Assembly: GCA_044224315.1 (NCBI GenBank)
Contig: JBGAKR010000004.1
Location: 248,001 to 312,000 of the forward strand
Direction of reading: 5' to 3'
Source: JAGXTF01 sp044224315
Lineage (GTDB): Bacteria; Bacteroidota; Bacteroidia; NS11-12g; UBA955
DNA length: 64,000 bases
The translations under genes were made by a program, and so were the position numbers. The notes beneath the pieces were generated by a model, which saw only the letters and a list, made by a program, of their open reading frames with translations, was not told the DNA's origin and did not search any database. Below, piece after piece: positions 17,051-27,740 of this stretch; the first letter of the stretch is position 1, and every line of letters starts with the position of its first letter.

Positions 17051-20000
17051 ATGAAAAAACGCCTGATTTTTACCCTGCTGATTCTGTGTCAATTTAGCCT
17101 GATCCGGTCACAGGTAAATATAAATATTACGGCATTGCCGCCTTTTACGCCATTCTTATCCGATTACCTTTCTCCGGCAAAACTCAATGATGTTAGCGTA
17201 AGTATTTTTAACAGCAACCCACAGGAAGTGCGCTTGAAATTTAAATTCTATCTGCGCAATATCAGCAAAGGAACCTACATTGGTATCAAAGAAAACGTAG
17301 CACCGGCCAATCCATTTATTCTCAATGCAAATGAGTTTAAAATCATTACCGTTTCAGATATAAAAAATCTGTATGGCAATCTGGGCTTGGAGAGTTTTGA
17401 TGTGCAGGGGATAGATGTGTTGCGCATTATAGCCGATGGAAATATACCGGATGGATACTACGAATTATGCGTACAAGCCTTTGATTTTGATGCCCCCGGT
17501 TTTTCAAAACCCATGTCAGGCAGTGCCCCGGGTGGATGTTTCAGTTTCGAAATTTTATATGCCGACCCACCAACTGATATTCGCTGCGACAATGAAATAT
17601 TAAACTATAGTTTTGGCGGTGCGGTGCCCGAAATTGTAACTCCTGCCGGAACGCAAATGCACACCCTTTCCTTTACGGCACCTACCCCGGCCATGAGCAG
17701 CAATTACCAGTACGAGTTATTTATTTTTGATGAAACTTCACTTAATCCCCGTCAAATGAGTGAAGTTCAAATTTTGCAGGCCCTGAATACCCTGCAACCG
17801 TATATTAAAAAAACCGGCAACTTATCTACCTTTTTTCTGGATGCCGGCGATTTGCCGCTGGCCCTGAATAAAAATTATTATGTATACATCACCGCTACCG
17901 ATTTAAATAACCTGTCTTTGTTTAAAAACAAAGGGGTGAGTGCCATGCATGCATTTAAACTTATCAACCAGGACAAGCCGGTAATTCAAGCCCCCACACT
18001 GGGTTCGGCCCTGTGTAACCGCACGGATGTAGGCGAAATTGAAAAACTCAATTTTCAGCTTACGGTACCTGAAACCCAAATGGGTTATGAAAAATTAAAT
18101 GCAAATATGGATGTGCGTTTCAGAATATTAAAATTCAATGCACTTGCCCAAACCCCAGATGATGTATTCAATACCAATGTGGGTATATTGGTAAAGGATA
18201 CAATCATTGAAAACAACGGACTGGTTTTTCCGGAAGAATACAAGCTGGGTACGTTAACGAGTATCGATCAAAATTATTTTGATTTTCAATATGTAATTGG
18301 CGCACAAATTATATTAAAATCCGAAATTCAAAACCAATTTACGTTAATAAACAATGGCATATCGAGCCAGGTATGCAAATTTACTTCTGCCGGCAACCGG
18401 TTAAATGCACGCCCTCCGGCCACCCCACCGCTTTCCCAAATCGAGCTTAGCCAGGTTTACCCCTTAGAAGGCGATACCCTGCCCTTTCAATACCCGCCGG
18501 TAGTGATTCACTACACCCCGCAGGATACGCAAATACTGGCTGTTTTTTCGCGATTTGACGGGGATCTGGAGCCCAACCCTTCCTACCGGCATTTTATTTT
18601 TAATCCCTCCAAACCTGCATCCGCTGAATTAAAAGCCCTTTCACTGGATACCCTGTATAAACATATTGCAAACCTGCTGGAAACAGAGGCACAGAATCAA
18701 CTGCGGGGCGATTTTTCCGGTTCATTGGGGGCACAGGCTTTGCAATTGTTAGAAAGCAATTCGCAGCTGGCATACTCCGAATTCAGGCCATTTGCAGGGC
18801 AAGATTTGCCCCTGGGCGGACCCTTGGCCGTAAAAAATAAAATTGCGCGCCGTATGCTCGATTTTTCGGCAAATGCACAATTACTTGGCAGCAATTTATT
18901 GTTCACCCCCAATTTTCAAAAAACCCTCATTTTATATCCGCAACGAAACAATGTGCATTGGAATGCCACTGTGGGTGTATATACCAAAAATACCCCCGAT
19001 CCCATTCAGGCCCAAAGATACCTGGATGCATTTACCCTGAATAATTTACAAGGCACCTACCCTACCAACGAATTGGTAACCAAAGGGCTTACTACCTACA
19101 GTGGCAGTTTTAATGTGGGCATGAAAACACCGGTAATTTCGAAATTGAATGGCCGTACTTTCGATATGGGTGAAATTAATTTTACCCTGGTTCCTTCATT
19201 AAAACCCAATAAATTATTCCCTTCCGATGTGAGCACTGCGGCCTGGAAAGGATTAAAATTGCTGCAGGTTGCCCAACAATTAAATATTGAAATAGCCAGC
19301 GATAAACAATTTCAAAATATTGTAAAAGTTGTACAGCATCCGATTGTAAGAACCTATAGCATTCCCGAAGATATCAATAAAATTAACGACGATTTGTACA
19401 ACAGTATTCAACTGAGTACATCCATTATCGCACCCGGCAAATACTTCTGGAGGGCCACCTGGAGCAACATTACCCTGGATACCACACTTTACCAGCAAAA
19501 TCCGCAAACTGTATCGTATTTCCGTACGGTTTTTGAGCAAATGGCGGCAATAGAATTGCTGGGTGGCAGCCTGCCCACCCGCAATGCCGATTCGCTTTTA
19601 TTGGCCCGGTTGAATTACAAATTCAGTGCAATAGATAGTTTTTCGGTGCGCGGTACACAATCGGCACCGGCATCCAATTGTGGCCTGCAATGCAATGTTC
19701 CGGCCGATTCGTTGACAGGTGCTCCGGTAACCAATATTGCGCCCAACCAGGAGGTGACGGTAGGTAAATTTACAATGAAAATTACCACCATTCAATTCAG
19801 TGGAAATTTAGCCTCCGGAACGGGTACCATTAAAGTTCCGTTTTTTGGCAAACCGGTACTGGTTAATTTCAGCCGGGCACAGTTTAACAATAAAATGCGC
19901 ATGATAGCCGGAGAAGCCAAAGTACCCAACACCCCCATTGGTGCCCTGGATGGGTTGCAGGGTGGTAGCATGCTCGAAAAACTCAACCAGTATGTGCATA

Positions 20001-23000
20001 TCGAAAGCGGAATTAATGAAACCATTTACAATTATTTTAGTTCGGCCAATAATATTGTAAGCAATGTTTTCAGCAACAATCCGGTGAGTATGCCCATCGG
20101 TATTTCGCAGGAAATTGACGATAAACAATACACACTTTCCATTACCGATTTAAGTTTTTTACCCTCCGGAACCAGCGGCAATCTGGTTATGATATTGCCA
20201 TTTCCATCTACCCAAAATCCTTACATTGGCTTCAAACTCAGCAATATTTGCCTCAATCCGGAGGGATTTGCAAACACCCTGCAGCAGGGCAAACTCGAAA
20301 TGCTTAAATCCATAAAAACCCCGTTGTTTGGCATGCCCGATTTGGAACTCACACTGCTGGGGAGTACCGAAAACACGCCGGGTACAAGCGTAGAATGGGA
20401 TTGCAGGGGATTTAAAAGCATCAATATTATGGGTAAATTAAAAATACCCAAATCGATTTTGGTATTGCCAACCCGCCAGGGTTTAGACACCAATATTGTG
20501 GCAAATTTTAGTGTAACCGGCGCACAAAGCATGGAAAACTGGATTGCCACGGTAGGCATAAACGGCAAATTCGAATTGGCCCAATTGCCGGGTTGGACCA
20601 TGGGAGTAAACAGTGCAAGCCTCGATTTTTCAACCCTGGATAATCCGCCCGGATTAACATTTCCGGCCAATTACAATGCCCAGTTTGCCAACCATTTGTG
20701 GCAGGGTTTGCATTTGGGAGAAATCGCCATTGATTTGCCCAAAGAATTTACAAAAAACACCAGCGGAAATGAACAGAAAATCGGATTTGTGGCGCGCAAT
20801 TTATTGCTGGATGGCAGTGGCATTTCGGGCCGAATTGCAGCCACCCAAATCGTAAGCCTGGCCGAAGGCAAATTAGGAAGCTGGGCTACCTCTATTGCTG
20901 AAATTGGAATCGATTTAACTTCCAATACCCTATCGGGTGCCTCCATCAACGGGCGCATGCAAGTGCCTTTAATTGATTCTTCCTTGGGATATACCATGGC
21001 GTTGAGTTTTCCGCCAAACTCTCTTGAGCCTGATTACAATGTTTCTGTTACACTTGGAAATGAATTGCCCATTCCTATGCTTTTTGCCAAAGTAAATTTA
21101 AATAATACCTCCAGCATTTCATTGGTGAAAAAAGGTGCCGGATTATCCAGCGCAGTGCTAAAAGCCAATCTCAGCGGAGATATTTCAATCGGAGGCGATA
21201 ATGTGGCCGGGGTAAAAGATTTGCGTTTTGGCCAATTGCCGTTTGAAGGATTGGAAATAACTTCATCCATTACCAAACCCGATTCGTTTGGTTTTTCGCT
21301 GGCAAAACTCGGTGGAATTGCGGTAAGCAAACTGGTAAACCAGGCACCGGCAGGCAGCGCCAATGCCAACAATACTCCAGCTGCACCCAGCAATGATATT
21401 CAAAAATTCGGGGGATTTCCCATTACATTCAGCGATTTTGGTATAGACCAGTTTGATGGAAAATGTTTAATTGAAACCGACAATGCGGCACCTGCCGGAT
21501 TGCGATTTGGTGTAAAATTCAAGGTATCGGTAAATGTAGCTACAAGCCCAGATGGAAGCGGCATAGGTGGCAGCACTACCATAGGATTGTATGGCAATCT
21601 GGATTTAAATAAATTAACCCAAAAAAAATTACTCGCATTCCGGTTTGCCGGCATTAATATTGATACCATACGCATTGCCGCAAAAATCAGCGGCGTAATG
21701 GATATCAGTGGGGCCATTGCGTTTCTGAAAAATCATCCTGTATACGGCGATGGATTTGCAGGCTTTGTAAGCGCCAATATTCAACCCGGTTTTACAGTAG
21801 CCATTAGTGGCATGTTTGGAGAAAAAAATCGCTCGCGCTACTTTTTTATCGATGGACAGGTTGATTTTCCGCTTACCCCGGTACCCATCGATTTTGGTGT
21901 AAATGTACTGTATGTAAACGGCTTTGGCGGGGGCGGCTGGTACCATATGGATAGGCAAATGGGCAATCCACAGGCAGGTTCAGGTTTGGGTACCTCGGCC
22001 AGCGGGGCTACTTTTATTCCCAATCCCAATACACTTTTTGGATTTGAAGGCCGGCTAAATCTTACCGGTCCCCCTGGCTCAAATATTTACGGACAGGTGC
22101 GTTTATTTGCCGAACTCAGTACCGCAGGCGCACTTAAAACCCTGGGTTTTGGGGGCGATATCTGGTTCTTAACTGCACAAAAAAAGGATGCCAGCCTGTT
22201 TATTGGCGGAGAAGTGGTAATTAAATTACTTGAGAAAAAAATTGAGGGCAAAATGATTGCCAATGTGAATGTGGCCAATTCCGTGCGGGGCGTAAAACCG
22301 GTAACGGCCAATAATACCACATTTTACCAGGCCGGTGAAGTAAATTTTAAACTCGATTTTACCAACGGAACCTGGTACATAAAAATGGGCGATCCATTTG
22401 TTGCCAACGGCAAGCTGGGCTTGGCACTGTATGCCAACAATGCCGAATTATTCAGAATTGGCGGATATTTTGCCATGGGCAATGAACTGGGCGGATTGCC
22501 ACCCATACCCAAAGAAATCAACGATGCATTTTTAGCCAATGGCAAAACCCTGAGCCGCACTCCCCTGCCCGCCAATACCGGCAACAACAAATTCAGAATC
22601 AACATGGGGGCCGAATTGAGCATTCCCCCCAAAGAATTAAATGCCGGGCCTTTATATGCCAAAATTGGCGGCATGGTAGCCATGGATGCATCCCTTGCAC
22701 TGCTGGGAAGTAATGTTTGCGCAGGGCGCAATGGAATAAACGGATGGTATGCCAATGGACAGGGTTACATGTATGTGCTTGCCGATGCGGGCATAAACGT
22801 AAATTCACCCGTGTATACCGGTAAAATATCCATAGGTCAGATCAGTGCAGCAGCAGTGTTAAATGCCGGCCTTATGAATCCGTATTTTTTTAATGGATCC
22901 TTTATTGCCAATTTTAATTTAATGGGCGGATTAATTTCCGGTTCCAAAAACTTTGATTTTAAATACAACGAAGTGGCGGGTTGCTCGCCCAATGCCAGCA

Positions 23001-24952
23001 ATACTTTGGGTGCCGGACAACTGGTAGCTTCGGTTTTACCGGCCAAAAACACTACCGATGTAAGCATTGGTATAGAACCCACCATTGCCCTCAATTATAA
23101 AATAGGCGCTACTACCAAATATACAATTGTAAACAATTCGGGCAATACCGAAGACCGCTATTTTAAACTGGCGTACGACAATGTACAATTAAAAGGAACC
23201 AAAAACCGCAAAATTACGGTGATTACCAGCGATGATAAATTTGATTTGCGCATAGTGCCCGACAGCTTTCTGGAGCCCAATCAGCTGCATACTTTTAAAA
23301 TTCGCATTTATGCACTTGCCACCGATAATAACGGTGTATCACAGGGGCCACTGAAAAAAAATAACCGCGAGGTAGATTCCACCATTACCCTCACATTTAC
23401 AACCGAATCTACCCCCTCGGTTATTGGCGATCATTTAATTAAAAGTTGCAACCCCAAAAAAGGCACGCGGTATTATACCCTGGGCGACAGCCGCAATGGC
23501 AATATTACATTTACCCGTGCAGATGCATCGGCTTTGTTTCCGCCTAAATCTATCACCCTGCCCGGCAAGCCCCCCATACCCCAGATTAAATACTATGTGC
23601 AGTTTAGCAATATTTCCAATAGCAACGATACAGTGTCGGTACCCATCACCATTTCGGGCGATAAAGTAAATTTTTCAATTCCACAAAAAGTTACCCAGGA
23701 ACGCATTTATTCTGTGCGGATCATTCGCGAAAGAATTCCCAATTTATTGCTCAATAATTCTATGGTAAGCGGGTTGAATGTTTCGGACTTAGGCTCCAAT
23801 AATTTTGGCAGCAGCAATACCGTAAACGCACAGCAACAGGCCATAGGCACCAATACCGGTGCGGGTGGAAACCAGGTGCGCTACACCGGCAATTTGCCCG
23901 ATCTGGACGGAATCAATGTGCGCAATCGCAATTCTACTTTGGTGCAGGAAGGCAGGTTAATTATGATGTCGTTTATTTTTGGGACCAGTAAATTTAATAC
24001 CATGAAAGACAAAATTCAGCAATTGCAATTAATCGATAACAGCGTACCCCTGCGCACCGATACCGTGCAATTGGCCATGAGTACCGGTGAACCCTTTGAA
24101 TTATTTGATGTACAAAATGGATTATTCAGTAACATTTATACTGTGCTCAACCGCACCAATCCCATCGATAGCTGGTATTACAGCCAATACCGCAAGAATG
24201 TGGTAGATAATTACAACCAAATCCGCAATATAATTGCCGGATATTCGGCCATTACACCAGTATATTCTACCGCACCGGGTATGCGATTTAATATCGATTA
24301 CCACATACTGGGTCCGCTGCCCCAAATGCCCCAGTACATTTTCGATTATCGCAATATGGTGCGATTAAGCAATAATTATCATACAAATTTGGTATCCAAT
24401 CAATCCATCATTTTAAACAATACCATCACCCAAATGACCCTGAGCAATTTTGAACTTTCTATGTCTGAACTGGATGGTGGCCCGCTGGCTGGGCGGGGCA
24501 ACGGAAGAATTGAACCCGACCTCAGCCGGTTAAACCAGCAAGATCCGGCAGCTCCCCCACCGCCACCGCCGGCAAAAGGTACCCGATTAAATGTAAAAGT
24601 TTCTGATTTTGCGGTTGCACATGCGCATTACCAAACCATGGTGCAATGTGCAACTGCAATTAAAAATTCAACCTCGGCTTTTAACAGACTTAGCAATTCA
24701 AAAAAAGCCCTCATCAACGACATCATTGCGGGTAAAAAACGGCCTGCCTATCCAAGCGCATCCTATAATTTTAAATATACCCTTGTACCTTTTGATTTGC
24801 CATGCACCACACCCAATCAACTTTTGGGCGAAATTCCAACCGGAAATTGCAAATCCTTTTTATTTCGCCAGGCTTCCTGGATGGATGGTATTTTGGCCAC
24901 TATGGCCAGTGGGCAAGCCGTAAACCTTACATTTGTAACCACTACTTTTTAA
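17051..24952 (+). CDS. Giant secreted protein (2633 aa), family unclear
   Basis: The largest gene in the window. A signal peptide (KRLIFTLLILCQFSLIRSQ) is followed by an opening that resembles large Bacteroidota surface proteins with a PPFTPFLSDYLSPAKL segment and fibronectin-like modules, including FDAPGFSKPMSGSAPGGCFSFE near residue 160. The middle (about 900-2000) is rich in long amphipathic beta stretches with many glycines (GISGRIAATQIVSLAEGKLG, YVNGFGGGGWYH) and could form an extended beta-structure or lipid-transport-like groove. A proline run (AAPPPPPPAKG) lies near residue 2500. No T9SS domain, protease or glycosidase motif was seen, so outer-membrane attachment is more likely than T9SS release. 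It begins 2 bp after the barrel gene and ends 4 bp before the FnIII gene. Confidence 0.7.
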   Translation: MKKRLIFTLLILCQFSLIRSQVNINITALPPFTPFLSDYLSPAKLNDVSVSIFNSNPQEVRLKFKFYLRNISKGTYIGIKENVAPANPFILNANEFKIITVSDIKNLYGNLGLESFDVQGIDVLRIIADGNIPDGYYELCVQAFDFDAPGFSKPMSGSAPGGCFSFEILYADPPTDIRCDNEILNYSFGGAVPEIVTPAGTQMHTLSFTAPTPAMSSNYQYELFIFDETSLNPRQMSEVQILQALNTLQPYIKKTGNLSTFFLDAGDLPLALNKNYYVYITATDLNNLSLFKNKGVSAMHAFKLINQDKPVIQAPTLGSALCNRTDVGEIEKLNFQLTVPETQMGYEKLNANMDVRFRILKFNALAQTPDDVFNTNVGILVKDTIIENNGLVFPEEYKLGTLTSIDQNYFDFQYVIGAQIILKSEIQNQFTLINNGISSQVCKFTSAGNRLNARPPATPPLSQIELSQVYPLEGDTLPFQYPPVVIHYTPQDTQILAVFSRFDGDLEPNPSYRHFIFNPSKPASAELKALSLDTLYKHIANLLETEAQNQLRGDFSGSLGAQALQLLESNSQLAYSEFRPFAGQDLPLGGPLAVKNKIARRMLDFSANAQLLGSNLLFTPNFQKTLILYPQRNNVHWNATVGVYTKNTPDPIQAQRYLDAFTLNNLQGTYPTNELVTKGLTTYSGSFNVGMKTPVISKLNGRTFDMGEINFTLVPSLKPNKLFPSDVSTAAWKGLKLLQVAQQLNIEIASDKQFQNIVKVVQHPIVRTYSIPEDINKINDDLYNSIQLSTSIIAPGKYFWRATWSNITLDTTLYQQNPQTVSYFRTVFEQMAAIELLGGSLPTRNADSLLLARLNYKFSAIDSFSVRGTQSAPASNCGLQCNVPADSLTGAPVTNIAPNQEVTVGKFTMKITTIQFSGNLASGTGTIKVPFFGKPVLVNFSRAQFNNKMRMIAGEAKVPNTPIGALDGLQGGSMLEKLNQYVHIESGINETIYNYFSSANNIVSNVFSNNPVSMPIGISQEIDDKQYTLSITDLSFLPSGTSGNLVMILPFPSTQNPYIGFKLSNICLNPEGFANTLQQGKLEMLKSIKTPLFGMPDLELTLLGSTENTPGTSVEWDCRGFKSINIMGKLKIPKSILVLPTRQGLDTNIVANFSVTGAQSMENWIATVGINGKFELAQLPGWTMGVNSASLDFSTLDNPPGLTFPANYNAQFANHLWQGLHLGEIAIDLPKEFTKNTSGNEQKIGFVARNLLLDGSGISGRIAATQIVSLAEGKLGSWATSIAEIGIDLTSNTLSGASINGRMQVPLIDSSLGYTMALSFPPNSLEPDYNVSVTLGNELPIPMLFAKVNLNNTSSISLVKKGAGLSSAVLKANLSGDISIGGDNVAGVKDLRFGQLPFEGLEITSSITKPDSFGFSLAKLGGIAVSKLVNQAPAGSANANNTPAAPSNDIQKFGGFPITFSDFGIDQFDGKCLIETDNAAPAGLRFGVKFKVSVNVATSPDGSGIGGSTTIGLYGNLDLNKLTQKKLLAFRFAGINIDTIRIAAKISGVMDISGAIAFLKNHPVYGDGFAGFVSANIQPGFTVAISGMFGEKNRSRYFFIDGQVDFPLTPVPIDFGVNVLYVNGFGGGGWYHMDRQMGNPQAGSGLGTSASGATFIPNPNTLFGFEGRLNLTGPPGSNIYGQVRLFAELSTAGALKTLGFGGDIWFLTAQKKDASLFIGGEVVIKLLEKKIEGKMIANVNVANSVRGVKPVTANNTTFYQAGEVNFKLDFTNGTWYIKMGDPFVANGKLGLALYANNAELFRIGGYFAMGNELGGLPPIPKEINDAFLANGKTLSRTPLPANTGNNKFRINMGAELSIPPKELNAGPLYAKIGGMVAMDASLALLGSNVCAGRNGINGWYANGQGYMYVLADAGINVNSPVYTGKISIGQISAAAVLNAGLMNPYFFNGSFIANFNLMGGLISGSKNFDFKYNEVAGCSPNASNTLGAGQLVASVLPAKNTTDVSIGIEPTIALNYKIGATTKYTIVNNSGNTEDRYFKLAYDNVQLKGTKNRKITVITSDDKFDLRIVPDSFLEPNQLHTFKIRIYALATDNNGVSQGPLKKNNREVDSTITLTFTTESTPSVIGDHLIKSCNPKKGTRYYTLGDSRNGNITFTRADASALFPPKSITLPGKPPIPQIKYYVQFSNISNSNDTVSVPITISGDKVNFSIPQKVTQERIYSVRIIRERIPNLLLNNSMVSGLNVSDLGSNNFGSSNTVNAQQQAIGTNTGAGGNQVRYTGNLPDLDGINVRNRNSTLVQEGRLIMMSFIFGTSKFNTMKDKIQQLQLIDNSVPLRTDTVQLAMSTGEPFELFDVQNGLFSNIYTVLNRTNPIDSWYYSQYRKNVVDNYNQIRNIIAGYSAITPVYSTAPGMRFNIDYHILGPLPQMPQYIFDYRNMVRLSNNYHTNLVSNQSIILNNTITQMTLSNFELSMSELDGGPLAGRGNGRIEPDLSRLNQQDPAAPPPPPPAKGTRLNVKVSDFAVAHAHYQTMVQCATAIKNSTSAFNRLSNSKKALINDIIAGKKRPAYPSASYNFKYTLVPFDLPCTTPNQLLGEIPTGNCKSFLFRQASWMDGILATMASGQAVNLTFVTTTF

Positions 24953-24956
24953 TTTC

Positions 24957-26981
24957 ATGAAAAAAAATATTCTGATTTTATTTAGCCTCATTTTTGCTGC
25001 CGGTTATGCCAAAGCCGGTGATACCCTGTTTTTAAAAGGGATGGTAAAGCTTTATAAAAACAGCTTTTTTCTGCGTTGGAACAGCACCCAGGCCGATGGT
25101 TTTGCCGCTTTGCAAAAAAGTACATTAAATATTGATATTTATGAAGGTGAATTTGGCGAATCAAAAAAGATTCAATCCGTACAGATAAAACCCAAAACCC
25201 AGGAAGAATGGAAATTGGCCATGCAAGGCACCAGCGATAATTTTAAAATGGGTTATGGCGCTGCATATAATTTGCTGAATATGAAGCCCAATCAAACCGA
25301 ATTTCCAGCAGCCCTGGAGGCAGAAAACGACCGGCAATCCATGTGGGGTTTTGCCTCTCTGGCTGCTGACAGAGAAAAGAAATGCGCACAAGCCCTCAAC
25401 CTGGGCTACCTGCACACCAGCCGCAATTTATTGGGTAAATATGCCGTACATGTATATTTCAGCAATTGTCCGGGCAATTATATTTCAGACACCCTACATT
25501 TTTTTATTTTCCCCAATGAAATAAGCCCCGCAGCAGATATTTCCATTGATAAAATTACCGAGGATGAAAATGCCGTTGCCATTGATTGGAGTTTTAATAA
25601 AACATTTACAAGTTATTTAATTAAAAAAGAAAATAAAAATGGGATTTCTCGCATACTCACACCCCAGGGCTTATTGTTGCCAACCCGGCAGGGAACCATG
25701 CATTTCAATGACAGTGTAAGCAACTATTCCAGGGCGCGCTACAGCCTGCTGGGCATAGATGCATTTGGCGATACCGTAGAAAGTAAAGGTATGTGGGGCA
25801 TGGGCCGCGACCGCACTCCACCCCTGGCACCAAAAGATGTAAAAGCAGCAGTGGTAGATCAAAAAAATGTTTTTATTTCCTGGAATTTATCCGATGAAAA
25901 AGACATTGCAAAAATTGAAGTACTGGAATCTGAAATGCAGGATGGCTGGTTTAAAAACATTGCCACCCTGGTAAAAAAGCCCAACTATTTAAATTATCTG
26001 CAAAAAAACGGAGCAGTTGGCTTAAGCGGAAAATATTACCAGGTGCGTTTTTATGACACCGCCAATAATTATTCTTTCAGAAGTGTGTATTGCAATTTTC
26101 CGGATGAAATTCCCCCTGCAGTGCCCCAAAATGTAAAGGCCGTAGTAAACGACAAAGGCATTGTGTCCATTACATGGAAACCCAACAGCGAAGCCGATTT
26201 TGATGGCTACCTGCTGTATACTGCCAATGATACCAATGCCGAATTTACAGGTCTGGTGAATGCACCCACCCGCGATACTTTTTTTAGCGATACTTTAAGC
26301 TTAAAAATGTTAAATAAACAAGTGTTTTACAAAGTGGTGGCCGCCGATATTTATTTTAATCGCAGTAAACCCAGTAAGGCTGTAAAAGTACTGCGCCCCG
26401 ACACACTGGCGCCTGTTCCTCCCTTGTTTACCAAATTTATAGCCACCGATTCGGGCATACATTTATACTGGAATAATAGCAGCAGTTTTGACGTATTAAA
26501 AAATAATTTGTACCGAATAAATCCTAAAACCAAAGAAAAAATACTGTTGCTTTCCAGTATAAAAAATAATTATTATTTCGACCATAAAACCGAAAAGGAA
26601 ATTGTGTATGAATATTACCTGAATGCCGAGGATGATAGTAAAAACATATCGCCCAATAGCACCCCTTTTTACATTCAAATGGTTAATTCTAAAATTCTAC
26701 CCCAACTCAACTTTACGGTAACAGCAGCCGATACAGCCAAAAAAACCGTTACCCTGGGCTGGAATAAACCTGCTATTAAAAACAATATTGCATTGGTAAA
26801 TTACACCATTTATTATGCAAAAGATGGGGTTAATTTCAGGGTACTAAAAGTACTTCCACCTGAAGCCCTCAGTTATACCGATAAATACAAAACAACAGGC
26901 AAACGGTGCTATACCATTATGGCCCAATTTGCCGATGGTTACCAAAGCAAACTCAGCAATGCGGCCTGTCCGGTGAAATAA
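24957..26981 (+). CDS. Secreted fibronectin-III-like protein (674 aa)
   Basis: Signal peptide MKKNILILFSLIFAAGYAKAG. From about residue 190 the sequence has at least four fibronectin type III-like units, recognisable by P-x-V-x-A openings and W in the B strand: PLAPKDVKAAVVDQKNVFIS, AVPQNVKAVVNDKGIVSITW, PPLFTKFIATDSGIHLYWNN and a final one with VTLGWNKPAIKNN. The N-terminal 180 residues are of unknown fold. No T9SS domain is present. It is the last gene of the barrel/giant-protein operon; the 4-bp gap points to co-translation. FnIII modules in such proteins mediate protein or carbohydrate contacts, so a role in the same surface complex is likely but inferred. Confidence 0.75.
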   Translation: MKKNILILFSLIFAAGYAKAGDTLFLKGMVKLYKNSFFLRWNSTQADGFAALQKSTLNIDIYEGEFGESKKIQSVQIKPKTQEEWKLAMQGTSDNFKMGYGAAYNLLNMKPNQTEFPAALEAENDRQSMWGFASLAADREKKCAQALNLGYLHTSRNLLGKYAVHVYFSNCPGNYISDTLHFFIFPNEISPAADISIDKITEDENAVAIDWSFNKTFTSYLIKKENKNGISRILTPQGLLLPTRQGTMHFNDSVSNYSRARYSLLGIDAFGDTVESKGMWGMGRDRTPPLAPKDVKAAVVDQKNVFISWNLSDEKDIAKIEVLESEMQDGWFKNIATLVKKPNYLNYLQKNGAVGLSGKYYQVRFYDTANNYSFRSVYCNFPDEIPPAVPQNVKAVVNDKGIVSITWKPNSEADFDGYLLYTANDTNAEFTGLVNAPTRDTFFSDTLSLKMLNKQVFYKVVAADIYFNRSKPSKAVKVLRPDTLAPVPPLFTKFIATDSGIHLYWNNSSSFDVLKNNLYRINPKTKEKILLLSSIKNNYYFDHKTEKEIVYEYYLNAEDDSKNISPNSTPFYIQMVNSKILPQLNFTVTAADTAKKTVTLGWNKPAIKNNIALVNYTIYYAKDGVNFRVLKVLPPEALSYTDKYKTTGKRCYTIMAQFADGYQSKLSNAACPVK

Positions 26982-27061
26982 CTACACCCTGCCGGTTGTT
27001 GAGGCTTCCTTTACAAATTAATTGTTCTTTAGCGACCTGGCTTTCATTTCTTTCAATTTCA

Positions 27062-27069
27062 TATATTTG
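27062..27069 (+). promoter_or_regulatory. Candidate -7 box of the MoxR-vWA-bpX operon
   Basis: TATATTTG matches TAnnTTTG exactly, in the 120-bp gap before the operon, with a leader of about 25-30 nt. The upstream -33 element is weak. Confidence 0.5.
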
Positions 27070-27101
27070 CTGAAATTATAGGTTTTTGATTAATTAAATC
27101 C

Positions 27102-27740
27102 ATGGCGAATTCCGATTTTTTAAACACCATTCAGCATTTGCGCGAGTACGAAACGGTGGTTGTACACCAGCGGCTTACCCATATACCAGAGGAGGAAAAG
27201 CAAGCCGTTTCCGATTATTTGCTGGCGGAATACGAACGCGAAAAAACCGAATATCCGCATACCCCGCCCGAATTTGATGCCGAAGCTGCCGTTTGGGCCG
27301 CCCAGGTAATTTACCTTATCGCCCAGTCTATCTTGTACCGCAATTTGCGTATGGACGAACTGCAACCCCATCTCCCGGTCAGTCCGCCAGAAATCAAAGC
27401 CCCGGCCATAGTTTCGGCCGATTTATGTTTGCGTTTTTTACCGCACTTGAATCAGGTTCTGGTAAATATAGATGCGGAAGACGAATTAATTCCCTGGTCG
27501 GCTGCTATTTTGCATGCCTGGCATTACTCGGCCATTAGGGCTCATTCGCAACTAGATAATCTCGATTTTTCAGCAATCACTGTCAATCCCTGTTTGCACC
27601 AATTGTATGCAAACCGTGTGGCGGAATTTAAAAACGCTGAGTTGGCAAAACTGCCAGAAATTAAACCTTTAATTGCTGCAAACCTGGGGCTACATGCCCC
27701 GCAATTGTGGCCCGAATTTAAAGCCATAGAAACATTATGA
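27102..27740 (+). CDS. Small first gene of MoxR-vWA-bpX operon
   Basis: A 212-residue, mostly helical, acidic cytoplasmic protein with no signal peptide or catalytic motif that I recognise. Notable segments are HIPEEEKQAVSDYLLAEYER, AAVWAAQVIYLIAQSILYR and LPEIKPLIAANLGLHAPQLW. Its place, directly before and overlapping the MoxR ATPase gene by 4 nt (ATGA), is where MoxR-vWA-beta-propeller ternary systems carry a short accessory protein of one of the numbered bpX families. I cannot say which number. Expression together with the ATPase is clear from the overlap; its molecular role is unknown. Confidence 0.65.
   Translation: MANSDFLNTIQHLREYETVVVHQRLTHIPEEEKQAVSDYLLAEYEREKTEYPHTPPEFDAEAAVWAAQVIYLIAQSILYRNLRMDELQPHLPVSPPEIKAPAIVSADLCLRFLPHLNQVLVNIDAEDELIPWSAAILHAWHYSAIRAHSQLDNLDFSAITVNPCLHQLYANRVAEFKNAELAKLPEIKPLIAANLGLHAPQLWPEFKAIETL

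Noticed and set aside
26982..27000. A possible third copy of the TACACCC palindrome after the FnIII gene (TACACCCTGCCGG)
   Set aside because: Only the left arm matches; the right arm GGTGTA is missing.
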